Assembly: GCA_021292165.1 (NCBI GenBank)
Contig: CM037877.1
Span: 26,052,197-26,116,196 of the forward strand
Source: Shinisaurus crocodilurus
Lineage: Eukaryota > Chordata > Lepidosauria > Squamata > Shinisauridae
Reading direction: 5' to 3'
DNA length: 64,000 nt
Made by a program: the position numbers and the translations under genes. Under the pieces are notes generated by a model. That model was not told where the DNA came from. It did not search any database and saw only the letters and a list, made by a program, of their open reading frames with translations. This document shows, in pieces, positions 31,557 through 42,302 of this stretch. How positions within the stretch are numbered: position 1 is the stretch's first letter; the number at the start of each line of letters is the position of its first letter.

Positions 31557-32098
31557 TCAAGTGGATCTTAGCTATAGTTCAGATGGCCAACTTTTTTTTT
31601 CTAACAAGGCTCCTGTGCCTTTAGCTGACACATATCTAAACCTTTTCCCATCCCTGCCATTCCGTCCTGGAAAAGGCTTCACCTGCTGAATTTCTGCCAG
31701 TCACACAACTTTTAAAGGTATAGATACCCCGCCACACACACACACACACCCTGCTTAGAGATATTTATTTAAATATGGTAAGCAATATATAAATCTATTA
31801 ATAAATAAAGGTGGCAATCCTATTTTTGTATACAGCAGTTTTAAAGTGTTTCCATTGCCAAATTTCCCATAACTATGGTAACTGACTAAATAATTGATAC
31901 TCTTTAGTCTTTGACTAAATAATCTATCATGGGCAATAGCAACTAACTAATATTCAGAGTGTGCTAATAACATTTCTAGCTAGTTCACAATAATATGAAA
32001 AGTGCAGGAAAAGTAATCTGAATGTGTTTAGCTCCTCTGTCATCCTTTCGCAAGGATGCCAGAAGCCCAGGGTAACCAGCAGAGAAGGGGGCGGCCAA
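31557..32098. other. No gene recognised
   Basis: A short CA run lies at 31734-31751. The rest is unrecognised. Confidence 0.4.
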
Positions 32099-32218
32099 CA
32101 GGGCTGGAGTGCGGAGCCCCAACTCTTTCATTTGGAGCCCCAAATCTCTGGGAGGCCACCTGCCCCACCACCCTGCTGTCCCATGGGCACTTGCTGAAAT
32201 AAAGGTACCAGCGCCCTG
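32099..32218. mobile_element. Possible small hAT-like element
   Basis: CAGGGCTGGAG and CCAGCGCCCTG are inverted ends 120 bp apart, but the flanks (GCGGCCAA and ATGATCTC) do not match. Confidence 0.3.
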
Positions 32219-32791
32219 ATGATCTCTGTTGCATCTGATCCCCCTGGATTAGCTGGCTTTTTGCCCACACGTGCTTCACCTCCTGCTGCCCCCCCCCCAC
32301 TTGGATCTTTCTTTAAAAAATTTTTTTTTTTTAAATTTTCAAAACAAAATATAACAAAATACAACAATAACACAAAGATTTAACTAAAACTACATACAAT
32401 AAATCATAAAGTGCACCCCCCACCCTCCTAGGGACCAATTAATATGCTTCCATCCCCTTGATCAAATTAATTCCAAATTCCAAAAATATAACATACCAAG
32501 GCATACTCCCCTTCCCCTTTATTAATACATAGTCTAATAGCTTCGGCTATTGGGCAGTATAAAAATGAAATAAATAAATAAATGATTCCATATATCCATA
32601 AAATCATTCTTCTTTAACTGTCCTTTTTTGCATTTGATACTACCCCTTGAATCTTTCTGCCTGAGGTTTTTTCTGAAATCAAATGCCCTCCTCTCCCCGT
32701 CCATATATCCCTTTTTACAAATAGGGAGTGTCCTTATAAGACAGGGTCCTTTACACACACACACAGAGGGAGAGAGAGAGAGACTTTAGGG
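32219..32791. other. A-rich sequence with a LINE tail insertion
   Basis: 32310-32400 is an A-rich TTTTCAAAACAAAATATAAC tract that may be a reverse-oriented L1-type 3' UTR. 32540-32586 (GCTTCGGCTATTGGGCAGTA, AAATGAAATAAATAAATAAA) is a 47-bp piece of the L2-like LINE 3' end that appears inverted at 14030. Confidence 0.45.
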
Positions 32792-32927
32792 CAGGGCTCT
32801 CCAACCTTGTGTCCCCAGATGTTACTGGACTACAGCTCCCAGAATCCCTTGCCATTAGCCATGCTGGCTGGGTATTCTGGGAGCTATAGGCCAGCAACAT
32901 CTGGGGACCCAAGGTTGGAGAACACTG
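32792..32927. mobile_element. Palindromic MITE, family B
   Basis: CAGGGCTCTCCAACCTTGTG opens and AAGGTTGGAGAACACTG closes, with CTACAGCTCCCAGAATCCC inside. The flanking duplication is no longer clear. Confidence 0.8.
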
Positions 32928-32990
32928 ATCTAGCACCTCCCCTAGTAACCAGTGTTGCTGAGACTAGAGGCCAACTAGACATTACTTTAG

Positions 32991-33087
32991 GGTGTAATCC
33001 TATGCAGGTTTAGTCAGAAAAAAGTCCTACAACTGCCAGCATTCTCTGCCCAGCACTGTTGCCTGAGGAATGCTGGGAGTGCGCCCT
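32991..33087. mobile_element. Palindromic element, family A, internally shortened
   Basis: GGTGTAATCCTATGCAGGTT at the left; TGCTGGGAGTGCGCCC at the right with part of the right arm deleted. The flanks TTTAG and TTAA support a TTAA target. Confidence 0.65.
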
Positions 33088-33332
33088 TAATTACATGTTT
33101 AGCAACCACACCTGGGATTGGATCCAGATTTAAATTGTATCAACTGTGCTGGTGGAAGTGGATTTCCCCATCCCCCACCCCATGACAGTCCCTCCAGCAA
33201 ATGCTACACAGAGAATTCGGGAGACCCGGCTGAATGGGGTGAGCTGCCCTGTGGATGCCCAAAAATTGGGGGGAGGGACCTCGTGCAAACGGATCCCTTC
33301 TTCTCACAGAAGGCAGATCCTGGATCCAACCG

Positions 33333-33404
33333 CTATGTTGGCTGGGGGAATGCTGGGAGTTGTAGGACATTTTTCTGTCTAAACATGCATAGGATTGCCC
33401 CCTT
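33333..33404 (+). mobile_element. Half palindrome, family A
   Basis: GCTGGGGGAATGCTGGGAGT, then TCTGTCTAAACATGCATAGG, then TTGCCCCCTTA: the right arm only. Confidence 0.65.
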
Positions 33405-33904
33405 ATAAAAATAAGAATAGTAAGCTGCGGGCATCTATCCTAATTTTCATTGGGACTGCAGTGTATGGGGGGGTGGGATTTTAACTTTATGAAAACCCTG
33501 ACTCCCACTCAGCAATGAGGATTTTCTAAAACTAATTTGCATGGGGAGGGGGGATTTTGTTGGGGTTGCGGCTGAAGAGGGAAGGAGAAATCCTCCCTTC
33601 CCCACATGCTGCAGTCAAGCTGAAATTTGGCAAACCTCCCAGCATCCGATTACTTTTTTTAACAACCAGGCATGGTTGCTGACCATGTGTTTGGCCCCAA
33701 TGAGCCAACGAAACAGCATGATGGAGAGTCAAGTTGGGAAGACTTGGAAACATTAACTTATGAGTACTCCAAGTTTGCATACTGCCCTGAGGTCCCTTGT
33801 ATATTAAGGCCAGGGTGCAATCCTATGGGTCTCACCCTCATAAGATGGAAGCCTCTGATCTCGGAGGCTTCCCAGTATCCAATGCCCTGCTGAGCTGTTG
33901 CCAG
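33405..33904. other. No gene recognised
   Basis: Nothing recognised. GTGCAATCCTATGGG near 33815 is a stray end of the palindrome families. Confidence 0.4.
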
Positions 33905-33924
33905 CAGGGTGAGAGCGAGGAGGA

Positions 33925-34217
33925 TCTGAACAGCCCAATCTCGTCTGATCTCGGAAGCTAAGCAGGGTCGAGCCTGGTTAATACTTGGATGGGTGACTGC
34001 CTTGGAATACCAGGAGCCGTAGGGTGGGACCATCGCTCAGTGTGATAGGGCACCTGCTTTGCACGCAGAAGGTCCCAGGTTCGATCCCCGGCCTCCAGGT
34101 AGGGCTGGAAAAATTCCTGCCTGAAACCCTGGAGAGCTGCTGCCAGACAGGGTCAACAAAACTGGACTAGATGGACCAATGGTCTGACTCGGTAGAAGGC
34201 AGCTTCCTATATTCCTA
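33925..34217 (+). mobile_element. Compound SINE: 5S rRNA head plus tRNA-Ala-like unit (copy 1)
   Basis: The first unit (about 33925-34024) is plainly 5S rRNA-like: CAATCTCGTCTGATCTCGGA, AGCTAAGCAGGGTCGAGCC, GGTTAATACTTGGATGGGTG and GGAATACCAGGAGCCGTAGG. One base later a tRNA-like unit starts (GGGACCATCGCTCAGTG box A, TTTGCACGC anticodon-like loop with TGC, GGTTCGATCCCC box B). The tail follows as GGACTAGATGGACCAATGG and GGCAGCTTCCTATATTCCT. The same order recurs at 55840-56000, so it is a composite element and not a 5S gene next to a tRNA gene. Confidence 0.75.
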
Positions 34218-34611
34218 GGGGCAGAGGTGATGTTCACCTCTCCTTCCTCCTTTAAAATTAAAAATTAAAACAAATCCCTCTAGACTGGCCTTTGAGCTGG
34301 GCCGGGGCTGGAGAGGCCATAGGATTTCTTGAATCCTGGTCTCCCCTCTCAGAGCACTGTTATGCCCCCTTTTCCCTCCCTCTGAGGCTGCATTTGAGAC
34401 CTTGGAAAGCAGCAGACATGGTTATTTCTGCAGTTGTGGGGAGGGGGAGCAGGGTTGGCTTCCAGAGTCCTTCTTCCAAGGTTGTAGCAGTGTCTGTAGC
34501 CTTGGAGCGGGGACTCAGAAGAATCCTATCGCCCCTGCGACTTTCTCCTGGAACCATAGGATAGCTCCCTTGGCCATATGGAATTATTACACCATTTGGA
34601 CATTATTACGG
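34218..34611. other. No gene recognised
   Basis: Nothing recognisable. Confidence 0.4.
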
Positions 34612-34613
34612 TA

Positions 34614-34865
34614 CAGTCATGCCTTGGATTGAGAGCATAATTCGTTCCGGAAACGTGCTTGTAATCCAAAACACTCTTATATCAAAACGAAATCCCCCCC
34701 CAAAAAAATTTGTACAGAGATTTTTAATTTAAGCCGTACTACAGTACTTGTATTGCAAGACGTCGCTTGTATATCAAGTAAAAAAAAATTAAATAAATAT
34801 TTAAAAATTTGCTTGTCTTGCAAAACGCTCTCAAACCAAGTTACTTGCAATCCAAGGCATTACTG
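34614..34865 (-). mobile_element. Tigger/mariner-like MITE with TA target (copy 2)
   Basis: The reverse complement of 25619-25868 over its whole length, again bounded by TA (34612-34613, 34866-34867). The copies differ mainly in A-run lengths and a few substitutions. They lie about 9 kb apart in opposite orientation. Confidence 0.87.
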
Positions 34866-35136
34866 TACTTGCAATTTCATAAAGAAAAGCTGGATTCAGA
34901 AAGGTACTTGGAGGGGACAAAATAAAGGAAAGGAAAACAAAGACAATGGGTTGGAACCAGACCAAGTTAGACATACTTATCGCCACTGAAATCAATGTGA
35001 AAAGTTAACCATGAGTTAAACTTACAGTAAATCCCATTGATTTCAGCTTAGATTAATTTAGTCTGCAATCCTATATGCATTTACCTGGGAATAAGGCTAA
35101 TTGTTAGCTTGAATCCAACCCAATGTCCTCTAACTC
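34866..35136. other. Palindrome remnants
   Basis: 34953-35050 (GGTTGGAACCAGACCAAGTT, ATTGATTTCAGCTTAG) and 35056-35100 (GCAATCCTATATGCATTTAC) are fragments of the palindromic families C and A-prime. Confidence 0.45.
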
Positions 35137-35273
35137 AGGGGTGGGCAGAAGGTAGATCTCCGGATGGTTTGGATGTCAACTCCCAGAAAACCCCAGCCAG
35201 CATGGCCAATGGTCAGGAATGCTAGGAGTTGAAGTCCAAAACATCTGGCAATCTACTTTCTCCTCACCCCTGG
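35137..35273. mobile_element. Palindromic MITE, family B, variant
   Basis: CAGGGGTGGGCAGAAGGTAG and CTACTTTCTCCTCACCCCTG are inverted ends; ACTCCCAGAAAACCCCAGCC faces GGAATGCTAGGAGTTGAAGT. Confidence 0.7.
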
Positions 35274-35334
35274 AGTGAGGAGAATCCCTTGGCATTTGCT
35301 ATGCTTCTTTTGGTCTTGTCTAGGAGCATATAAT

Positions 35335-35450
35335 GGGTTGGATCCAGACTTGGTCACACTTAGAGTAGACCCATTCAAATTAATGGGACTTAAGTTAATT
35401 ATTGAGCCGAATGGGTCTACTCTAAGTGTGACTAAGTCTGGATGCACCCC
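35335..35450. mobile_element. Palindromic element, family C
   Basis: TTGGATCCAGACTTGGTCAC with CACTTAGAGTAGACCCATTC faces GAATGGGTCTACTCTAAGTG with ACTAAGTCTGGATGCACCC. The arms are about 46 bp around an AT-rich centre. Single arms are found at 23813 and 46363. Confidence 0.8.
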
Positions 35451-37833
35451 AAAATGTTTTAGGTCCAGCTGGTTGTTATCCAGTTTCCTATTTTCAGGGA
35501 ACCCTTTCCACATCATTTCATGCAGGGTGATGGTGAGACCCAGCAGTGTCCTGTGCCAACTGAGTGTGTGTGGTAGAATATGCAAAGCACAGGGCTTCTC
35601 AGAAGGTTCCCTGCCATAGATGGCAGGATCTCAGCTGTTATTTATTTCAACACAACAATGTGAAATCCCACCTATTCTCCTCCAGCTCTTGCAAGCCCTA
35701 CAACAGCCCGGACGCTACACTGCCAGAAGTCTGACTAAGTAGGCAGTCCCAAACACACTTACTGGGGAGTAAATCCCATTGACCTCAGTGGGATTGCCTT
35801 CGGAGTAAACCTGTTTAGGATTGCTCTGCACACATGAGCAGCCCTATTTAATCTCCGCCTTTCCCTTATGGAGAGCTCAATTATTATTTCCCTCATCTTT
35901 TTACTGCTCCCTCCTCTCTGGTACGGTAAGGGTAAGCCTACCTTAGGTAGAGCTGGAACTAAAGCGTCCCTCTTTGTTTCTGGCTAATGAAGAAATTAGA
36001 CTAATTTGAAAAATATGGCAAGCAATGCCACAGTTCTCTATTTGCATCTGGTATACTTTTGCGTGTAATTGCTTCACAGTTCTCCCCCTTCCCCGCCTCC
36101 CCATATTAAATGAAAACAGAGTGTTTTTGGAAGATGTGCAGCTAAAAGAATAAACATCCACCAAAGTTTAGAGGTTGGTTTTGTTTAATCCTTGTTTTGT
36201 TTTGCCTCGTTTGGAATAAATAGATTTTTTCCCCCTTTAAAAATGCACAAAGGCTTCATGACTATCTACCAGGTCACCTGGACCCTTCAAGTGTGAAGAC
36301 CTTCTCTTACAGGATACACTTGGAAGGGAGGACCCGGAGGAGGATAGAAAACAGAAAACAACCCCATCTTTTTGTTACACAATTCTGAACACAGCACATT
36401 TAAGATGCAATCCTATACACGCTTCCCTGGAATTCAATGGGGCTTACTTCTGAGTAGACATGTATACATTAGCATATTACTACTCAAGAGCATAATAATA
36501 ATCAAGGCAGGATGATTTGCATATTATGAAGTGGACTGCAGTACACAAAAGGTGATGCCATAATGAATTTGTCCATCTTTAAGGTGCCAGAATACTCTTT
36601 GTTGTTTTTAAACACAAAGATACTTCTTATTTTTAAGTCTCAAGGGGTGGGGGGGAGAAGCAAGAGGGAATAGTAGTGAAACACTCCTAAGAAAAAGACG
36701 GGGAACTGTTTTTACATTAAATCGCAATATTTCAATTGGCTGGAGCTCTTGCTTTAAAAAAATAATAATCCAAAAAACACCAAAACATAAAGATGTGTTC
36801 CTGTGATCAATTATTACAGGGACAAATATCACCATTTGGTGACCTTTCCCAAGTCCTGTTCAGGCACTCACCCCTCATCATGTGATTAGAATCATGTGAG
36901 GGGGAGGGTGGGGCCACACTTGTCGGCCCCACCCCCTCTGTCACGTTCCCTTCACCTGGCTCCATTGTCTTCTGCGGCGCACTGATGGGGTCATTTCTGC
37001 AGTGGGGATCTACTCTACTTCTGTAGCTTCCACATTCCCCCCCTTACCATGATTCTAATCAGGGTGTATGTGTGCACTGCGAATGCTTGAACAGAACTGC
37101 TGTCATTTCCTCAAGGAAGAATTGGAAACAGCCCTGGCCCCACGTCACCCTTATGGCTCGGGGAGACTGCTTTTAACTATTTCCTCTTCCTCTGGCTGGG
37201 TACATTTTTAATATGGGTCACCTGGCCTCTCTAATTAGCTTGTGGTTTATTTTCCAGTAACTCCTACAGATTATGTCAAGGTGGGCAAGGCTGGTGGCTC
37301 CCGAAAGATTGTCCTTGTCACAGATGGAGTGCATTAGAGAGGATGAAACCAGACCACCATTTACTTATTTATTTTACTTGAACAAAAATGTGGAGGGAGG
37401 GGATAGCTGGGTAGCAACCTGAAGAGAATTATGTTTTCTCCTTTTCGGGGTTAACCAATGGCAGCTAAATAATCTCATTCTTCTTTCACAGAAAATAGAG
37501 ACCCCCCCAATGGGGTTGCCCAATGATGGCCAGCCTTCTGGGTAAGTGTGCCCAGATCAAGCCCAAATGACGAGATAGTGTCTGTCTAGTCCACACCACA
37601 GTACATATCTGCAACCCTGCCCCACCCCACTTAGGGGCAGTGGTGCAGCTAGGGCTGGACCTTGGGGCCAAAGTCCAGGATCCCGCAGCCCCATGGGGCC
37701 CCAATGGACCACCTAGAGCAGCAGGTGATGAGGGCATCAGGGAACCAGAGCAAACATCATTTTATTTCTCTATTATGATGGTGCTATGATTTATAAGTGA
37801 GTTCAAAATACAAAACTGTACATGCTTAGAGCA
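35451..37833. other. No gene; palindrome family A-prime remnants
   Basis: 35738-35825 (GGGGAGTAAATCCCATTGAC, TTCGGAGTAAACCTG) and 36405-36470 (GATGCAATCCTATACACGCT, GGGCTTACTTCTGAGTAGAC) belong to a palindromic family with the same TGCAATCCTAT ends as family A. A fragment like 8058-8145 lies near 36560-36605. The remainder is unrecognised. Confidence 0.45.
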
Positions 37834-37834
37834 G

Positions 37835-37871
<37 letters not shown>
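37834..37871 (+). repeat. (GTT)n microsatellite
   Basis: About twelve GTT units. Confidence 0.95.
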
Positions 37872-37949
37872 ATCATCTTAACACAGGGTCCCCAACTTTT
37901 TTGGACCTGTGGGTACATTTGAGAATTCGAGAATCAGTGCATTTCCACT

Positions 37950-38585
37950 TTGGCGTCTACCTGTTGCATCTATGGATTTTAGGCTGCATCTTATTCAGCA
38001 AAAACTTTTGTTTTTGACACAGCAACATGACATCTCTTTAATAACGGATAGTCTAATTCAGCTAATTGCTGGCAATGCAGTACAGCTAATGCTACTTTTA
38101 AACATATGTTTTGGCAATGTCCAGTAGTTGCCTCTTTTGGGGTGGAGGTTATTACACAGATAAATTTTGTACTGGAACAGTCTTTAATATTCACTAATGT
38201 ACATACTCTTTTAAATTATTTACCTGCTTCATGGAAATTAATAAATGGTCAGCATAAATGGATTATCCATGACCTTTCAACAGCTAAAAGACTGCTATTA
38301 CAACATTGGAAGGATAAACACTCACCTCCTATACTGCAATGGATTGAGGACCTTACAATGCTTTCAATATTTGGACAGCAGGCATATAGACACCACTTTC
38401 AAATGGATACTTATTTGGATATTTGGTCCGCTTTTGTTGACACATGTACGTATAATCGCTACATGGAATCGGTAGCTGCAGAAAGCATTAAGCACTCTTT
38501 CCTCCTCCCTTCCGATTCTTCCCGACACTACAAATGCTTGCTCTACGCACACATTGGTATTACCTCACACGCATGGGTTTGCTGA
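37950..38585 (+). pseudogene. L1-type LINE ORF2 C-terminal fragment
   Basis: In the frame of 38106-38585, extended upstream to about 38058, the protein reads CWQC, eight residues, then HMFWQC. This is the CX2C...HX4C motif that ends L1 ORF2 proteins (compare the CWRC...HMFW type). Downstream, LLQHWKDKHSPPILQWIEDL matches the WKxxxxPxxxxW segment that follows in L1. It ends at TGA 38583-38585. A stop just upstream (near 38046) and the missing polymerase show it is a 5'-truncated relic. No poly-A tail remains, since a family B MITE begins at 38600. Confidence 0.75.
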
Positions 38586-38599
38586 GGTAATGTGTAGTC

Positions 38600-38734
38600 C
38601 AGTGTTCTCCAACCTTGCTTCCCCAGATGTTTTTGGCCTACAACTCCCAGCATGCCCCAGCCAGCTACGCTGGCTGGGGCATGCTGGGAGTTGTAGGCCA
38701 AACACATCTGGGGATCCAAGGTCGGAGAACACTG
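38600..38734. mobile_element. Palindromic hAT-like MITE, family B, with target duplication
   Basis: CAGTGTTCTCCAACCTTGC and GTCGGAGAACACTG are inverted ends, and the central arms CCTACAACTCCCAGCATGCC pair perfectly. The flanks GTGTAGTC (38592-38599) and GTGTAATC (38735-38742) match at 7 of 8 bases. It inserted 14 bp after the L1 stop. Confidence 0.87.
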
Positions 38735-38742
38735 GTGTAATC

Positions 38743-39602
38743 CCACCCTTAGGCTGCCTGATACAACTGGAATCATCTAGTAATCCACAAAGAAGAACAT
38801 GGTGACAGCTAGGAAGAGAGGAGGAGGAGGAGGAGAAGGGGCCACAAACACAATAGAGATGTAAATTGAGAAAGGTGAGAGAGTGATGGCAAGAATGAAG
38901 CACAGGGGTGGGGAATTGGTTGGAGAACCAGGCGGTAGAGCTGAAAATCTTTGCAAAGCCTGTATCTTGGGGGTGGGGATAACTCATCCCATTCATCGTA
39001 TCGCCTCCTTCCTGCTGTTTGTCCTTATCTGGCACACAGATCTCGGTCTTCCATCAGACAGTCAGACTGATTACATTTTTAGCTTCTTTTAAGCATTTAA
39101 GCAAATGGATAATCAATTAAATGGTGGGATTTTTGTTTCGCCTTCAGCAGAGGCACATGCTGTTATCACATGTTCAAAGGGGGGGGAGCTAAGGGAAGGT
39201 TATTCTTAAGAAATTCCCATAAAGAGGATTGGGATTCGGTGAATTATATTCCATGAGACATCTCCCTACAAAATTGTTGTCCATAAGAGACGTCTGGGAG
39301 CCATCAGCAGGAGCCTGTCATGCTAGAAGGTGTCCAGTGCAGACACACTTTAGAATGCTAGTTGGGCCGGGGAAGCTGTGTTGGTAGTGGGGTGTGGGCG
39401 TGGGAAGGTAGCAAAGCGGTACCAGGCAGGGGCTGGGCTCGAGGCTCCTCCCCTGGTGCCGCCACCGCTGCCGCCACCAGTCCCTCCCTCCCTGCCCTAC
39501 TGCCACCCTACAGGCACAGCTTACCCCCATCCCCGGCAGCATCTTTAAGTAGGAGCCAAGCTCCTGCTCTGCTCTGGAACTCAGCTTACTCAGTCCCTGG
39601 GT
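38743..39602. other. No gene; GC-rich part
   Basis: 39400-39560 is GC-rich with CCGCCACCGCTGCCGCCACC. TTTAAGTAGGAGCCAAGCTC (39544) recurs as CTTAAAGTAGGAGCCAAGCT (40014) on the other side of the MITE at 39603, a small direct duplication of unknown origin. Confidence 0.4.
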
Positions 39603-39997
39603 CTAGGGTGGCCGCTTACGAATCCCCCACCCCAAAAAAGAGGAAATGCATCAGCCAAAAATAAAGGACAAAAGAGGACACCGATTTGCATAAAATTTGC
39701 ATGTGCTCATTCATATGCATAGATGCACATTTAGAAATTAATATTTTCATTTAAACGGAAAGACAGTACATCTCACCATCCTGTGGAAGACTGTGACCTG
39801 TGTGCCGGCCTCTTCAGCCTGCGGTCCTAGGTGCTCACTGTCGATGGGCAATGGCTCTTATGGCTCTTTATCTTTAAACCAGAATTGGATAGGACAGCCC
39901 TTCAAATAGAGGACTCCTTCCATCAGAGGATGGTCCTCTGGAAGCCCTTCAAATAGAGGGCCATCCTCTGTAAAAGAGGACACGTGGCCACCCTACC
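39603..39997 (+). mobile_element. MITE family D, full length
   Basis: CTAGGGTGGCCGCTTACG starts it and CACGTGGCCACCCTAC ends it. Inside are ACCGATTTGCATAAAATTTG, CAGTACATCTCACCATCC, and the paired CAAATAGAGGACTCC / GGCCATCCTCTGT segments. It is the reference copy for 24218, 29362, 51713 and 61351. Confidence 0.82.
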
Positions 39998-41343
39998 CAG
40001 CTCCTGGAAGTGGCTTAAAGTAGGAGCCAAGCTCCCGTGCCAGAACTGAGTAAGCTGCACAGGTAGGACAGGGTGGGGTGTGTGAGTGACCAGTGGCAGT
40101 GGCGCAGGGGTAGGTGGATGAGTGGAGATTATGGAGGCAGTGGTGGGTTGATGGTGGCGGGGAGCTGCCTTTGCTTGCCCTCCAGAGGTGGCAGCTTGCC
40201 TTGAGCCAGGGCTGCTTCTAGATTTCAGGCCTACCTGTCAGCTTGTCTCTCATATAGCAGCCTTTTCAGGTTAACATAACATAATTTACTGAAAACAAAG
40301 GTTATCTCGCTCATACTGCTAATGCCAAACCCAATAGGGTGAAGGCAGACATACAGTATGGCGGAGCTGGTTTGGACACACAATCGCTGCATTCCAAGGT
40401 GTTTGTTTTCAGGGCACAGAATGTGTGTACAAACCGCTTCTGCCAGCCCTAGGATGCCTGTCTGTCTTCATCGCCCCCTGAGAATGATTAGCATTACATT
40501 ACATTGTGTGTGCAATTTCTCATCAATATAGGCAAACAGACTTGCCGCTCTTACATTTTAGTGGCGCACCAACATGTCCCAATGGTTGGGAAAGTAATTT
40601 AATCCAACTGTGGGAGGGATGTAGCCCATGGCTAAATCATCCTTAACAAATTAATCCCTGAAACAGAAGAATATTGCCCGTGACACCGCCAAATTATAAC
40701 ATGTCAAAAGCAGAATGTTTGGATTGCGTGAGCACACGCAAAGCAAATGTAAACCTCTCTGCCACTTCATTCCTCTGGGTGAGGAGCAAGTGCGTAATTT
40801 TGGCTTGTGTTTTGCCTATCTTCTTAATTACTTCACAAAGAGCTCAGTCTTATGCTCGTCTACTCAGACATAAGCCTTGTTGAGTTCAATGGGAGATACT
40901 CCCAGGTAAATCAGTATAGGACTGCAGTTGCAATCCTATATACACGTACCTGGGAGTAAGTCCCATTGAACCAGTGCTCAGCAAAATGATTTGGCCCAGA
41001 GGATTTCTGTACTCTCGGTGGGGCCAAAATGCCCCCAAAGACTGGATTAATCTTTAGGGTGGGTTTTGAAGAACTTTCAGGGGGGGGGGTTTCCTGCCTT
41101 TCTTTTATTTTTTAATAGGGGTGTGTGTGTGGAAATCACAGCTGCTTCAAGCAGTGACTAGGCTGCCCTCAGCAATGACTAGATTGTGGTATTCCCATGG
41201 GACATTCCATCCCAAATGTCAAAGGTAAACACTGCGAAGCTGTTGCTTGAGGTGGCTGCAAAACTTTTTCTTTCCTTGTTAAAGAAAAAAGAAGGAACTC
41301 TTGGCCACCTCATCTTTAATGGTACTTTCATTGTTGCCCACTG
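39998..41343. other. No gene; palindrome A-prime remnants
   Basis: 40855-40985 holds two head-to-head A-prime pieces (CTACTCAGACATAAGCC, GATACTCCCAGGTAAATC, then GCAATCCTATATACACGTAC, GGGAGTAAGTCCCATTGAAC). The rest is unrecognised. Confidence 0.45.
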
Positions 41344-41710
41344 CAGCGCTGGCATCAAGGGTAGGCATGGTCAGGCACCTGCAGAGGGTCGGCACCCCAG
41401 CAGGGGCACACTGACAAGAGCCCCCTGGACTTGCTTCCTCCTCTTCACCATTGCAACCTCCTTGTTCACTTGTCTCTTTCTCTCGCCCAGACAATGGTGG
41501 TACTGAGAAGGAAGAGCAGTAGATGCCGCTGCCTACTTGCTCACTGGCTCTCTGCCTTTCAGGCAAGTAAGTGGTAGCAATAATCAGAAAGAGGATGAGG
41601 AGCAATGGCCCCTGGTGACAATGGTGTGGTGAGAAGGTAGACTTACTGAGGGAGGGAGCCCATTGAGGGTGGCTTGCCCAAGGGCCCTCAAAAACCTGGA
41701 GCCAGTACTG
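41344..41710 (+). mobile_element. hAT-like non-autonomous element, family H
   Basis: CAGCGCTGGCATCAAGGGTA at the left and GGAGCCAGTACTG at the right. The interior (CCCCAGCAGGGGCACACTGA, AATGGTGGTACTGAGAAGGA, AGGTAGACTTACTGAGGGAG) is the reverse complement of 60704-61006. The flanks no longer match well. Confidence 0.65.
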
Positions 41711-42137
41711 GCCTCCCCTCCCCAGAAAGTCATCAATATCCATCCCCACTTCAGAGACAGCCTAATGCTCCTTAGAAAGTGTATTTGTGGGGTGGAGCGG
41801 GGGGTGCTATTTGGCCCAATGTGAGACTGAACTCAATGGAACTTATTTCTATGTAGACATATATAAGATTGCACTGTAAATCTAGAAAGCATCGTTTTCT
41901 AGATCTACTTGCGTTCTTGAACATTTTGATAAAGGAGTAAACCACATGTGGTTCAGCCTTTCTGTGATGATGTTTATACCTTTGTCTTACCAGTCAAGTT
42001 CTTTAAAGGCTTCTCCTAAGACAACCATGAACAATTGTGCCAAACTAATTTTTTCAAGCTGCATCTCTTGACTTCTTCAGTTGGACTTGTATCAAGCATT
42101 TGTGCGAGGTTTTTCTTAAGCAACTTCCTGAAGGCCC
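41711..42137. other. No gene recognised
   Basis: 41812-41878 (AACTCAATGGAACTTATTTC, ATGTAGACATATATAAGATT) is another A-prime arm. The rest is unrecognised. Confidence 0.4.
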
Positions 42138-42171
42138 GGTGGTGGTGGTGGTGGTGGTGGTGGTGGTGGTG
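42138..42171 (+). repeat. (GGT)n microsatellite
   Basis: Eleven GGT units. Confidence 0.95.
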
Positions 42172-42302
42172 TTTATTTTTGTCTCTGAAGCTCTCACAAT
42201 CTCACATCCACAATCTCAAATCAAACATTAATGCTCATGGGACCTAAAGGCCCACTGCAAGAGCCAAGTAGAATGGCCATGTCTCAAGAAGATGCCTGCA
42301 CA

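Noticed and set aside
33925..34024. Functional 5S rRNA gene
   Set aside because: The 5S-like segment has substitutions in its 3' promoter box and a non-5S 5' end, lacks a T-run terminator, and runs straight into a tRNA-like SINE body. The same compound recurs at 55840.
34026..34092. tRNA-Ala gene
   Set aside because: Cloverleaf pairing is poor, and the segment continues into a SINE body and tail found again at 61527-61723.
38565..39035. 156-codon minus-strand gene
   Set aside because: It spans a palindromic MITE and shows no family motif.
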